A stretch of DNA of 64,000 nucleotides from Bradyrhizobium sp. CB3481 (GCF_029714305.1 NZ_CP121647.1:4112501-4176500); one strand, 5' to 3'; shown: positions 34,779 through 42,383, counted from the first letter of the stretch. Made by a program: numbers and translations. Notes: generated by a model not told the origin, from the letters alone.

Positions 34779-35506
34779 GAGGCGATCTGCTCGGCAATGA
34801 ATTCGCCGGATGCGGCGGCGCGATCCTGTTCGGCGAATGTCTTGGCATCGACGGGGACAAAGGTGACGTTATCGCCGGGCTCGAGCAGGAAGATCGGGTC
34901 GCGATGGAGCTGGTAGGTGCGGACCGCGGTCCGTCCCAGCAGATGCCAGCCGCTCGGGCCGGCGAGGCACTGCACGCCGGTCTGTACGCCACCGATCGAA
35001 ATGGTGCCGGCGGGCGTGAGCAAGCGTGGATTTTGCCGCCGCGGCATGTGCAGGCTATCGGCGAGCCCACTGAGATAGGACCAGCCGGGCGTGAAGCCGA
35101 TCATGGCGACCCGGTAGTCGCCGGCGACATGCCGCGCCACGATGTCGTCGGGCGTGGTGTTGAGGGTTTTGGCGACGTCCTCCAGGTCGATGCCATGCTC
35201 GCCGCCATAGACGACCGGAATGCGCCAGCGCCGCGTCCTGCTCGTTGCCGGCACCGGCCGCTGGGCGAGCGCGAGAATCCTCTCGCCGAGCTCTTCAAAA
35301 TCGATCAGCACGGGATCGTAATGCACGAGCAGCGAGCGATAGGTTGGGACGGTCTCGGTGATACCCGCGATGGGCTCTGCCGCCAGCTCACGGTCGAGCG
35401 CCAGCACCCGCCGGTTGGCGGCATCGTCGATATTCCGGCTGAATTCCACCGTGATGGCGCTGTCGCCACTCGGCAAAAGGCGGGGCGGGGGTAGCGTCGC
35501 AGCCAT
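34775..35506 (-). CDS. pxpB: PxpB, 5-oxoprolinase subunit B (KipI/allophanate hydrolase subunit 1 family)
   Basis: 243 residues. Signatures: RLLPSGDSAITVEFS near the start, ETVPTYRSLLVHYDP, VYGGEHGIDLEDVAKTLN, and IGFTPGWSYLSGLADSLHMPRRQNPRLLTPAGTISIGGVQTGVQCLAGPSGWHLLGRT. First gene of the pxpBCA operon. The ATG at 35506 is chosen; an in-frame TTG thirteen codons upstream would add a basic tail. The gene is divergent from the RraA-like gene across 228 bases of relatively AT-rich DNA, which includes CAATAAATTAATC and must hold the promoters. Confidence 0.93.
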   Translation of the reverse strand: MAATLPPPRLLPSGDSAITVEFSRNIDDAANRRVLALDRELAAEPIAGITETVPTYRSLLVHYDPVLIDFEELGERILALAQRPVPATSRTRRWRIPVVYGGEHGIDLEDVAKTLNTTPDDIVARHVAGDYRVAMIGFTPGWSYLSGLADSLHMPRRQNPRLLTPAGTISIGGVQTGVQCLAGPSGWHLLGRTAVRTYQLHRDPIFLLEPGDNVTFVPVDAKTFAEQDRAAASGEFIAEQIAS

Positions 35507-35734
35507 GGCCTCTAAACGGTCTCGCAGCTTCTGTGCCGGCCTCAAGCTGTAGCGTGTTTCGGGCGGGAGTGGAATTCGCTTCGTGCGAAATCAGCAAGTA
35601 AGTTCAATAAATTAATCTGCACGCCGCTGATAAGATGTTGTGATCACGAAGCCCGTCGCGGGCCCTTGACGCGATGCCCGCACCTCGCAAGATGCGCTAC
35701 CTTTTCATCCCTCTCTCCGGAGCCTTTAGCCCAG

Positions 35735-36433
35735 ATGTCCCTGACCCCCGAAGCCATCGCAACCCTGTCCGGCGTGTCGACCGCCACCATCACCACCGTG
35801 CTCCTCAAGAAGGGCCTGCGAAACGTCTGGATGCGCGGCACCAAGCCGCTGCGGCCCGGCCAGGCCCGGCTGGTCGGCCCGGCCTTTACGCTGCGCTTCG
35901 TGCCCGCCCGCGAGGATCTCGCCACGCCCGAGTCCTGGTCGTCGCCGATTTCAACCCGCACCGCGATCGAAGCCATGCCGGCCGGCTGCATCGCCGTGGT
36001 CGATGCCATGGGCGTCACCGATGCCGGCATCTTCGGCGACATTCTGTGCGCGCGCATGGTCAAGCGCGGAGTCGCCGCGCTGATCACCGATGGCGTGGTG
36101 CGCGACGTCGAAGGCGTGCTCGGCACCAATCTTCCGGTCTGGTGCGATGGCTTCTCGGCGCCGCCCTCGGTCGCCGGGCTGACCTTCGTCGGCTGGGGCG
36201 AGCCGATCGGCTGCGGCGAGGTTGCGGTGTTTCCGAACGACATCGTCGTCGCCGACCAGGACGGCGCGGTACTGATCCCGCAGGCGCTGCTCGATCATGT
36301 GCTGGCCGAAGGGCCGGAGCAGGAGCGGATGGAGGCCTGGATCGTCAACGAGGTGAACAACGGCGCGGCGCTGCCGGGCCTCTATCCGATGAACGCCGAG
36401 ACCAAGGCACGCTACGCCGCGTCGAAGAAGTAA
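35735..36433 (+). CDS. RraA-like protein (possible oxaloacetate decarboxylase / HMG aldolase family)
   Basis: 232 residues of the RraA fold. The metal and substrate motif G-x20-R-D is present: GDILCARMVKRGVAALITDGVVRDVEGV (about residues 97-124). The family includes the RNase E inhibitor RraA and enzymes such as 4-hydroxy-4-methyl-2-oxoglutarate aldolase and oxaloacetate decarboxylase; the intact RD pair and metabolic neighbours favour an aldolase or decarboxylase here. An ATG at 35735 preceded by CCGGAGCC is chosen over longer in-frame starts. Followed by a cupin gene after 23 bases. Confidence 0.85.
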   Translation: MSLTPEAIATLSGVSTATITTVLLKKGLRNVWMRGTKPLRPGQARLVGPAFTLRFVPAREDLATPESWSSPISTRTAIEAMPAGCIAVVDAMGVTDAGIFGDILCARMVKRGVAALITDGVVRDVEGVLGTNLPVWCDGFSAPPSVAGLTFVGWGEPIGCGEVAVFPNDIVVADQDGAVLIPQALLDHVLAEGPEQERMEAWIVNEVNNGAALPGLYPMNAETKARYAASKK

Positions 36434-36456
36434 CAGCAACAGGCGGAGGCAACCCC

Positions 36457-36861
36457 ATGGAAATCCATTTCGCTGGCTCCCGGCCGACGTGCAGGGCGCC
36501 GTCGGACTATTTCACCGGCACCGTGCTACAGGATCCGATCATTCAGACCGAGGCACCGGCACGGCTGGCCTCAACCCGCGTCTCATTCGAGCCGGGCGCG
36601 CGGACGGCGTGGCACACGCACCCGCTGGGGCAGACGCTCTACGTCATCTCGGGCGTTGGCCGGGTGCAGGCCAAGGGCGGACCCATCACGGAAATCCGGC
36701 CCGGCGACGTCGTCTGGATTCCGCCGGGTGAGAAGCACTGGCACGGCGCCTCGCCGACCAACAGCATGACTCACATCGCGATGCAGGAAGCGCTCGATGG
36801 CAGCTACGTCACCTGGATGGAGTACGTGACCGACGCGGAGTATTCCGCGAAGGTCGGCTGA
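36457..36861 (+). CDS. Cupin, hydroxynitrile-lyase-like (GrAHNL type) metalloprotein
   Basis: 134-residue single-domain cupin. Metal ligands sit at His53, His55, Gln59 (WHTHPLGQT) and His94 (GEKHWHGA), the same residue numbers as in the Mn-dependent cupin hydroxynitrile lyase of Granulicella; YFTGTV, FEPGARTAWHTHP and GDVVWIPPGEKHWHGA also match. Many close cupins of this type have other or unknown activities, so the reaction is not certain. Strong ribosome site AGGCGGAGG before the ATG. Probably co-transcribed with the RraA-like gene. Confidence 0.85.
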   Translation: MEIHFAGSRPTCRAPSDYFTGTVLQDPIIQTEAPARLASTRVSFEPGARTAWHTHPLGQTLYVISGVGRVQAKGGPITEIRPGDVVWIPPGEKHWHGASPTNSMTHIAMQEALDGSYVTWMEYVTDAEYSAKVG

Positions 36862-36872
36862 ACTGCCGCCAG

Positions 36873-37226
36873 TTACATGCGCTGCGCGGTCCAGGTACCG
36901 GAGCACAGGGCCGCGCGCCACGTGCCCGAGCCTGAGGTGCCGGAGAGAACGCCGGAGCCGACCGCGCGCTTCATACCGCTGGCCAGGGTTACGCGGATCG
37001 CGCCGGCATCGGCCACGTGGCCGGAGGCGGTGACCGCCGCCGTGTTCGAGGCGACTTGGCCGTTGCTGATGCCGATGGAGACCGAGGCGTTGCTTGGGCA
37101 GGCCGCGTTCGAGGAGGTGATCTGCACATTCCAGCCGCCATCGAAGGTCGTAGCGACGGATGGCGTTGCAAAGCCCAGTACAGCAAGCAGCGAAGCGGTG
37201 ATTGCGGATTTCCGAGACTTGACCAT
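36873..37226 (-). CDS. Small secreted protein of unknown function
   Basis: 117 residues with a signal peptide (KSAITASLLAVLGFATPSVA) and a beta-rich mature region, FDGGWNVQITSSNAACPSNASVSIGISNGQVASN. Two cysteines (ACPSN and LCSGTW) could pair. The pattern of WxxxLCSGTWTAQRM at the end is seen in small alphaproteobacterial exported proteins. The ATG at 37226 preceded by AAAGGGGCACGTC is chosen; an in-frame start eight codons earlier is possible. It ends 11 bases from the cupin stop (convergent). Confidence 0.7.
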   Translation of the reverse strand: MVKSRKSAITASLLAVLGFATPSVATTFDGGWNVQITSSNAACPSNASVSIGISNGQVASNTAAVTASGHVADAGAIRVTLASGMKRAVGSGVLSGTSGSGTWRAALCSGTWTAQRM

Positions 37227-37300
37227 GACGTGCCCCTTTGGTTTGGACACGCGCAGGCTCTCACAGGCGCTCCGTGATGACTGTGATTGCCATCACCATG

Positions 37301-37330
37301 AAAAAGCCCCGCGCAGTGGCGGGGCTTTTG
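37301..37330. terminator. Bidirectional intrinsic terminator
   Basis: AAAAGCCCCGC-GCAGT-GGCGGGGCTTTT: a stem of about 9 bp ending in A-run and T-run on either side. It follows the DUF2147 gene in its own direction (minus), 25 bases past the stop at 37355, and separates it from the small secreted-protein gene. Confidence 0.85.
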
Positions 37331-37354
37331 TTCTGTGCGAAGGCTGTCTGTCGG

Positions 37355-38188
37355 TCAGTTGACGCGGGTCCAGGTCTGGCCGCCGCAGAACATGCCGCCG
37401 AAGGCGCAGCCCTGAACGCGCAGGGTGTCGGTGCCCTTCATCGCGATGGTGGAATCATAGGTGCTGCCGCTGTTCGGATCGAGAATCCGGCCGCTCCACT
37501 TGTCCTTGCCCGGCTTCATGTTGATCAGAACCTGCTCGCCATTCTGGTTCGACTTCTTGTCGACGGAATAGCCGCAGAGATTAGGGCCGCATTGCTCGAT
37601 CCGCACCTTGCCCTCTTTCTCCTCCGTCAGCCACACGCCGACCGGTGAATTCGCTGCCGCAGGTGCTGATGCAGCGGGCGCGGCGGCCTGCTTTTGTGGC
37701 GGCGGTGCCGGCGCGGCGACGGGGGGCGGAGGTGCGGCCGGAACGGCGGCTTGTGGGGGTTGAGGCGCCGCAGCAGGTGCCGGCGCGGGCGCAGCGGCAG
37801 TATCAGCCGGTGCCACGGCCGCGGTCGCGGTTGACGGCTCGGTTGTTGCGGCTGGAGCGCTTGGAGCAGGGGCGGCAGGCGCTGGCGCCGCCGCTGGTGC
37901 AGCCGCCTGCTCAGCCGGCGCCGGGGCGGTCGCTTCGGGGGCGGCCTGAGGGGCGGTTGGGGCGGTCTTCGCCTGCTGCGGCACCTTCCGGGTCGGGCGA
38001 TCGAGATCGCCTTCCTCGCCGCGCACACGCTTCTTCTTGGTGTTGTCGTAGACGCCGGGAATCGAAACCGTGCCGCGATCGGGATCGATCGTGATGGTGC
38101 GACCGTTATACTCAAAGGAGTACTGCGCCTGCGCGGCGGTGACGGTGCTCGCCAGCAAAAGCGCGGCGATAGCGAGGCACTTCTTCAT
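37355..38188 (-). CDS. DUF2147-domain secreted protein with Ala/Pro-rich linker
   Basis: 277 residues. Signal peptide (KKCLAIAALLLASTVTAAQA), a short N-terminal region with YSFEYNGRTITIDPDRGTVSIPGVYDN, then about 120 residues of Ala/Pro low complexity from roughly 80 to 180, and a C-terminal DUF2147-like domain (SPVGVWLTEEKEGKVRIEQCGPNLCGYSVDK; ILDPNSGSTYDSTI; GCAFGGMFCGGQTWTR). Such domains resemble lipocalin-like periplasmic proteins; no activity is known. The ATG has CAGGAGGTCG upstream. A CRP/FNR-type palindrome lies about 70 bases before the start, and a terminator follows the stop. Confidence 0.85.
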   Translation of the reverse strand: MKKCLAIAALLLASTVTAAQAQYSFEYNGRTITIDPDRGTVSIPGVYDNTKKKRVRGEEGDLDRPTRKVPQQAKTAPTAPQAAPEATAPAPAEQAAAPAAAPAPAAPAPSAPAATTEPSTATAAVAPADTAAAPAPAPAAAPQPPQAAVPAAPPPPVAAPAPPPQKQAAAPAASAPAAANSPVGVWLTEEKEGKVRIEQCGPNLCGYSVDKKSNQNGEQVLINMKPGKDKWSGRILDPNSGSTYDSTIAMKGTDTLRVQGCAFGGMFCGGQTWTRVN

Positions 38189-38255
38189 TGTAACGACCTC
38201 CTGAGCAGGGAACCCCATCCCCGGAAGCTACTAGTCAGCAATAGCTTCAGCCAAC

Positions 38256-38269
38256 GTGATCCAGATCAC
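38256..38269. promoter_or_regulatory. CRP/FNR-family operator-like palindrome
   Basis: GTGATCCAGATCAC is a near-perfect palindrome (GTGAT-N4-ATCAC). It is centred about 74 bases upstream of the DUF2147 start, so a class-II promoter start near 38222 would leave a 34-base leader. It fits FixK/FNR-like and CRP-like sites about equally. An outer inverted repeat AGCTA/TAGCT flanks nearby at 38225-38245. Confidence 0.45.
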
Positions 38270-38378
38270 TTTCAAATGATGAGTCGTGTACTAGCGGCTT
38301 CGGTTCAAATTCGGCTGTGTAGAATAAATAGCAGCGAGTGGATGGTCAATTTTCCCGCAAAAACGGGCGTTTCCGCGG

Positions 38379-39158
38379 TCAATCGAACCAGTTGGCGTAG
38401 ATTTTCTTGAAGCTGCCGTCCTGGGTCGCGATGTGAAGCCACTGGTCCACAAACGCCTTCAGCGCCACGTCACGCTGCAGCCAGTACGCCTTCTCGGAAA
38501 AGTCGAACGGCTTTTCCGGATGCACCGCGCAAAGCACGCCCGCGTGCTGCTTTTGCTGGTAGCGGGTCTCGGAAGCGTCGGTCATCATCAGGTCGGCGTT
38601 GCCTTTAGCGATCTCGTCGAAGATCGTGACGTTGTCGTTCCAGACCTTGATCTCGGCGTTCTTGACGTTCGCCTTGGCGAAGCGCTCATTGGTGCCGCCC
38701 GGATTGACGATGACGCGCGTGCCGGCCTTGTCGATATCGGCGATGGTTTCATACTTGCCCTGGTCGGCGCAGCGCGCGATCGGCGTCTTGCCCTCGCGCA
38801 TGATCGGCGCCGAGAACAGTCCCTTTTTCTGCCGGTCGAGCGTGATCGAGACGCCGCCCATGGCGATGTCGAAATTGTCGGCTTCAAAGTCCTTCATCAG
38901 TTGCGGCCACGCCGTCTTGACGAATTCGACCTTGACGCCGAGCGCCTTGCCGAGCGCTTCGGCCATGTCGACGTCGAAGCCCTGGAATTTCGAGCTGTCC
39001 TTGTCGTAATAGGTGAAGGGACGATAGTCGCCGGTCATGCCGACACGCAGCGTGCCGCGCTTGATGATGTCGTCGAGGCGGGAAGCGGGCTGCTGCGCGT
39101 GGACCGAAACCGTCCACAGCACGATGGTTGCAAGGCTGGCCAACACCCGAAACATCAC
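38379..39158 (-). CDS. pheC: Periplasmic cyclohexadienyl dehydratase (PheC-like), SBP-3 fold
   Basis: 259 residues with a signal peptide. The fold is that of amino-acid binding proteins, but the sequence follows PheC of Pseudomonas closely: SRLDDIIKRGTLRVGMTGDYRPFTYY, FQGFDVDMAEALGKALG, DNFDIAMGGVSITLDRQK, GKTPIARCAD, IVNPGGTNERFAKAN, DNVTIFDEIAKGNADLMMTDASE, LCAVHPEKPFDFSEKAYWLQRD, VDQWLHI. PheC converts prephenate or arogenate to phenylpyruvate or phenylalanine in the periplasm. No ABC permease or ATPase gene is adjacent, in line with an enzyme rather than a transporter part. A binding-protein role cannot be fully excluded. Confidence 0.82.
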   Translation of the reverse strand: MMFRVLASLATIVLWTVSVHAQQPASRLDDIIKRGTLRVGMTGDYRPFTYYDKDSSKFQGFDVDMAEALGKALGVKVEFVKTAWPQLMKDFEADNFDIAMGGVSITLDRQKKGLFSAPIMREGKTPIARCADQGKYETIADIDKAGTRVIVNPGGTNERFAKANVKNAEIKVWNDNVTIFDEIAKGNADLMMTDASETRYQQKQHAGVLCAVHPEKPFDFSEKAYWLQRDVALKAFVDQWLHIATQDGSFKKIYANWFD

Positions 39159-39232
39159 GTCTTCTCCACGCGCAAAATTGATGACATCCTCAAAAGCGAC
39201 GGCGCGGATTTAGACCAGATCGCCGCGCCTTA

Positions 39233-39278
39233 CCAGCCGAAGAATCGCCAGCCGAAGAATCGCCAGCCGGAGAAATCG
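39233..39278. repeat. Three tandem 15-bp units upstream of the DUF1993 gene
   Basis: CCAGCCGAAGAATCG occurs twice perfectly (39233-39247, 39248-39262) and a third time with two changes (CCAGCCGGAGAAATCG, 39263-39278). The third copy provides the GGAG ribosome-binding sequence for the GTG start at 39283. Copy-number change by slippage would alter the leader. Confidence 0.8.
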
Positions 39279-39282
39279 AAAC

Positions 39283-39795
39283 GTGACCATCTCGCTCCAC
39301 GATGCCTCCGTCGGCGTGTTCGTGCCGTATCTCGGAAACCTGTCCATTCTTCTCGACAAGGCCTCGGCGCATGCTGAAGCTCGAAACATCGATCCGAATG
39401 TGCTGCTGAATATGCGGCTCTCGCCCACCATGTACAATTTGAAGCAGCAGGTGGCGGAAGCCAACCGGCATGCCGTTGTCGCAGGCGCGCTGCTGGCCGG
39501 CCGCGCACCTCACACCTTTTCAGAGAGTGATCCCGACATCGCCGAGCTCAAGGCGCGGATTTCAGCGGCGATCGATTTCGTGCAGGCCTTGCCGCGCGCC
39601 AAGATCGATGCCGCCGCCGACAAGGAGGTCGCGTTCACGTTCAAGAATGGCGGCCAGCGGACATTCACCGGCAAATCGCTGCTGCTGACGTTCAGCGTTC
39701 CGCAGTTTTTCTTTCACGTCACCACGGCGTACGACATCCTGCGCCATGCCGGCCTCGATCTGGCCAAGAAGGACTTTCTGGGGCCGCCGCGATAG
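39283..39795 (+). CDS. DUF1993 family protein
   Basis: 170 residues of the DUF1993 family, all-helical proteins distantly related to the DinB/YfiT fold. Seen: SVGVFVPYLGNLSILLDKASAHAEARNIDP, LSPTMYNLKQQVAEANRHA, and SVPQFFFHVTTAYDILRHAG near the C-terminus, which contains the expected H-x3-AYDILRH motif. No function is known; members are widespread in proteobacteria and fungi. GTG start preceded by GGAGAAATCGAAAC. Divergent from pheC with 124 bases between them. Confidence 0.88.
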   Translation: MTISLHDASVGVFVPYLGNLSILLDKASAHAEARNIDPNVLLNMRLSPTMYNLKQQVAEANRHAVVAGALLAGRAPHTFSESDPDIAELKARISAAIDFVQALPRAKIDAAADKEVAFTFKNGGQRTFTGKSLLLTFSVPQFFFHVTTAYDILRHAGLDLAKKDFLGPPR

Positions 39796-39810
39796 CGGCC
39801 ACGCGGGCGG

Positions 39811-40218
39811 CTACGCTTCGCTGCTCTCCTTCGCGGCAGTAAGTCCGGCCATCTCGCTTCTCAACTGCTCGAAGCGACGGCGGGCATCGCCTTCGCGATC
39901 GTCCACCATCTGGATCGCGGCTTCCCGCGACATCGGACCGGACACGATCGGCGTGGAATTCTCCCCGATGGTCTCGTCCACATAGTAGTCGCCATTGTCG
40001 AGGCGGACGGTCCATTTGAAACGGATCGCGGCCATCGGGCCGGGACCGAACTTGGTATAACCGTGCGCCTCGAGCGGCGGAGGGGCCGCGGGGATCGGGG
40101 GCGGCGTGGCAGGCTTTGGCTCGGCGGCCGCCGCCTTTTCGGATCCACGACGGGCTTCCTGCGGATCAAGAATGCTGGCGATGGTCGCCAGTGCGTGGTC
40201 GGTAGGGTCGCTTTGCAT
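39811..40218 (-). CDS. Conserved-looking hypothetical protein, Pro/Ala-rich N-terminus
   Basis: 135 residues. The first 50 are polar with a PATPPPIPAAPPPLE stretch, followed by a small folded segment with many aromatic and charged residues (HGYTKFGPGPMAAIRFKWTVRLDNGDYYVDETIGENSTPIVSG-like pattern in short pieces) and a C-terminal helix (REGDARRRFEQLRSEMAGL). The ATG at 40218 is chosen: upstream of it the frame runs antisense through the amidase gene. No family recognised. Cytoplasmic by absence of a signal peptide. Confidence 0.6.
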   Translation of the reverse strand: MQSDPTDHALATIASILDPQEARRGSEKAAAAEPKPATPPPIPAAPPPLEAHGYTKFGPGPMAAIRFKWTVRLDNGDYYVDETIGENSTPIVSGPMSREAAIQMVDDREGDARRRFEQLRSEMAGLTAAKESSEA

Positions 40219-40337
40219 CACGGGTAAGCCTCCGGATCGACCCGTGGGCAGAATCAGCGTCGTTGCTGCCCCGGGCCCTTGCCTTTGCTTCCGAAGAAAG
40301 CCGGGCTTTGTCAATCCGTGGCTTTTTTGGGGCGTGC

Positions 40338-41762
40338 TTAGGCACAGATTGGAGGTATTTTGTTCCTCCATGGCCGCGCCTGTTCGAGCTGGCCGGCGAG
40401 CCGGAACAGGGTGGCCTCGTCGCCGAACCTGGCTGAGAACATCATGCCGAGCGGCAACCCGGCCTTGTTCCACGCCAGCGGCACCGACATCGCCGGCTGC
40501 CCGGACATGTTGAACATCGAGGTCCCCGGCATATAGCGGCGCAGGATCGGGGCGATGTGCGACAGGTCGTTCGACATGGTGTTGAGTTCGCCGATGCGCA
40601 GCGGCGGCGCGCACAATGTCGGAGACAGGAAGACGTCGCAGTCTTCGAAGAAGGCCGCCAGCGCGCGCGAGATCTGGAAGGCGGCGAGCTGGGCGGCGAC
40701 ATAGTCGGTTGCCGTGTTCTTCCTCGCGTTGTGCGAATGCGCCAGCGTCAATATTTCGATATCCTTGTCCGTCATTTCCCGGCCAAACCGCTGCTCGAGC
40801 AGCCGCACCGTGAGCGCGGTGTTGCCGCCGACGATCGTGGTGATGGTCGCCGCGGGATCTGCGGGGAGTTTCGGCGCGCGTTCCTCGACGCGGTGGCCAA
40901 GCCCCGCGAGCAGGCCTGCGGTTTCACGTACGGCCGCCGCGATTTCCGGATCGATGGCCTCGCCATAAGGCGATTTGTCGGTGAAGGAGATGCGGAGCCG
41001 GCCGGGGTCGCGGCCGACCTCCTGCGAAAACGGCCGCTCCGGCGGCGGCGCGACATAGGGGCTCGACGCTTCAGGACCATGCACCGCGTCCATCATGACC
41101 GCGCTGTCGCGGACGCTGATGCTCACGACATGGCCGCAGGAAAATCCGCCCCAGCCTTCGCCCCGATCGGGCCCAAGCGGATTGCGGGCGCGCGTCGGCT
41201 TCAGGCCGAACACGCCGGAGGCCGAGGCGGGGATGCGGATCGAGCCGCCGCCATCGCTGGCATGGGCGACGGGGAGGATGCGGGCGGCGACCGCCGCTGC
41301 CGCGCCGCCCGACGAACCGCCGGAGGAATGTTCGAGATTCCAGGGATTGCGGGTCGGACCGAACAGCCGCGACTCTGTCGTCGGCATCAGGCCGAATTCG
41401 GGACTGGAGCTCTTGCCGAAGATGGCGACGCCGGTATCGAGGAAACGCTGCGTCAGCGTCCCGGTGTGGTCGGCGACATAGTCCTTCAGCACCGTGGCGC
41501 CCGAGGTGGTGCGCGTGCCCTCGAGCAGATCGAGGTCCTTCAGGAGAAACGGTACGCCGGTGAAGGGACCATCGGGCAGGCCGCGGGCGACCTGGCGCTC
41601 GGCATATTCGTAATGCTTGACGACGACCGCGTTGATCTGCGGATCGATCTTCGCGGTGCGGGCAACGGCCTCGTCGAGCAATTCCCTGGCCGAGACTTCC
41701 TTCTTCCGAACCAGATCCGCAAGGCCGACCGCGTCGTATTCGCCGTATTCCTTGAAGGCCAT
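40338..41762 (-). CDS. Amidase signature family enzyme
   Basis: 474 residues. The Ser-cisSer-Lys catalytic triad is Lys75 (FLLKDLDLLEG), Ser150 in SSGGSSGGAAAAVA, and Ser174 in DGGGSIRIPAS; the 75- and 24-residue spacings are those of the family. It hydrolyses amides or small nitrile-derived amides; specificity cannot be told, and it is not GatA because gatB/gatC are absent. The C-terminus (WNKAGLPLGMMFSARFGDEATLFRLAGQLEQARPW) is standard. Single gene; leftward neighbour is the hypothetical at 39811. Confidence 0.93.
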   Translation of the reverse strand: MAFKEYGEYDAVGLADLVRKKEVSARELLDEAVARTAKIDPQINAVVVKHYEYAERQVARGLPDGPFTGVPFLLKDLDLLEGTRTTSGATVLKDYVADHTGTLTQRFLDTGVAIFGKSSSPEFGLMPTTESRLFGPTRNPWNLEHSSGGSSGGAAAAVAARILPVAHASDGGGSIRIPASASGVFGLKPTRARNPLGPDRGEGWGGFSCGHVVSISVRDSAVMMDAVHGPEASSPYVAPPPERPFSQEVGRDPGRLRISFTDKSPYGEAIDPEIAAAVRETAGLLAGLGHRVEERAPKLPADPAATITTIVGGNTALTVRLLEQRFGREMTDKDIEILTLAHSHNARKNTATDYVAAQLAAFQISRALAAFFEDCDVFLSPTLCAPPLRIGELNTMSNDLSHIAPILRRYMPGTSMFNMSGQPAMSVPLAWNKAGLPLGMMFSARFGDEATLFRLAGQLEQARPWRNKIPPICA

Positions 41763-41829
41763 GCGGATACCTCATTTGCTGGCGGGTCGATGATGGACCG
41801 GGCGACCTTTGCTTTTATGAGTGAGGTCC

Positions 41830-41843
41830 TTGACCCGGGTCAA
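41830..41843. promoter_or_regulatory. Perfect 14-bp FNR/FixK-like palindrome
   Basis: TTGACCCGGGTCAA is a perfect palindrome of the TTGAC-N4-GTCAA type. It lies about 71 bases upstream of the small membrane-protein start at 41908, so a start site near 41877 would be at the class-II activator distance. Confidence 0.5.
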
Positions 41844-41844
41844 T

Positions 41845-41874
41845 AAAGGACATGACTTTAAAGGACATGACTTT
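41845..41874. repeat. Two perfect tandem copies of a 15-bp unit
   Basis: AAAGGACATGACTTT occurs back to back, directly after the FNR/FixK-like palindrome and within the region where -10 promoter contacts would fall. Confidence 0.85.
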
Positions 41875-41907
41875 CTAGACTCCCATAAAGGGTGGAGTTG
41901 GCGGACA

Positions 41908-42273
41908 ATGACCACAGAACAAACAACCGTGATGGCCGATCAAACATACCGCTCTTCAAACAGTCCGCCGCGGGTAATTCTCGCAGGTGCGGTATCCGCA
42001 GTGATTTCAATGGTGCTTATGGGACTTCTCTGGAAGGAGAAACCGTTCTTCGCTGGTGCCGCGATAGCGCTTTATCTCATGGGTGGCATGAGGGGCTTTC
42101 CATGGAAACGCCGATTCGAAAAGCGATCTCCATTGGCATATTTGTTGGTATTGTTGCCTCCAGCGCAATATTCTATTGGGAGATCCGATCGGATGTGGTC
42201 TCGCATCCGGGATAAAGGCTTGACGCGGCATCCTTCTTTCTTGCGTAGGTCTGCTCGTCCGTCTCGTGACTAG
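41908..42273 (+). CDS. Small membrane protein, possibly frameshifted
   Basis: 121 residues as open. The first 70 look genuine: a polar head (MTTEQTTVMADQTYRSSNSPP) and two membrane segments (RVILAGAVSAVISMVLMGLL; FFAGAAIALYLMGG). After FPWKRR the frame becomes unlike a protein, whereas the frame one base back carries a good third helix (see 42102-42215). Either two overlapping genes exist or a three-helix protein has been split by a frameshift. The base composition is lower in G+C than the neighbours. GGTGGAGTTGGCGGACA precedes the ATG. Confidence 0.5.
   Translation: MTTEQTTVMADQTYRSSNSPPRVILAGAVSAVISMVLMGLLWKEKPFFAGAAIALYLMGGMRGFPWKRRFEKRSPLAYLLVLLPPAQYSIGRSDRMWSRIRDKGLTRHPSFLRRSARPSRD
42102..42215 (+). 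CDS. 37-residue single-helix membrane peptide overlapping the preceding frame
   Basis: METPIRKAISIGIFVGIVAS leads a plausible membrane helix ending in FYWEIRSDVV. It starts inside the preceding gene, in another frame, at an ATG preceded by GAGGGGC. It may be a separate small protein or the displaced C-terminus of the preceding one. Confidence 0.4.
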   Translation: METPIRKAISIGIFVGIVASSAIFYWEIRSDVVSHPG

Positions 42274-42306
42274 CCTGGCAAGGTATGAAGTATTTCGCAT
42301 GTCGTT

Positions 42307-42333
42307 ACCCGTGTGATTACCCCGCGGGTTTTT
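42307..42333 (+). terminator. Probable intrinsic terminator after the small membrane-protein unit
   Basis: ACCCG (42307-42311) pairs with CGGGT (42325-42329), which is followed by TTTTAC; the palindrome CCCGCGGG offers an alternative stem. Together with the upstream palindrome it defines a compact transcription unit of about 450 bases. Confidence 0.5.
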
Positions 42334-42383
42334 ACGGCTCGTATTGTGCGAAATTACTCATTCATATCAATATCTTACTAAAG

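Noticed and set aside
35674..36861. 395-codon frame that includes the cupin
   Set aside because: Its first 260 codons overlap the RraA-like gene in another frame and are Arg/Gly-rich; the cupin has its own AGGCGGAGG ribosome site and the family N-terminus at 36457.
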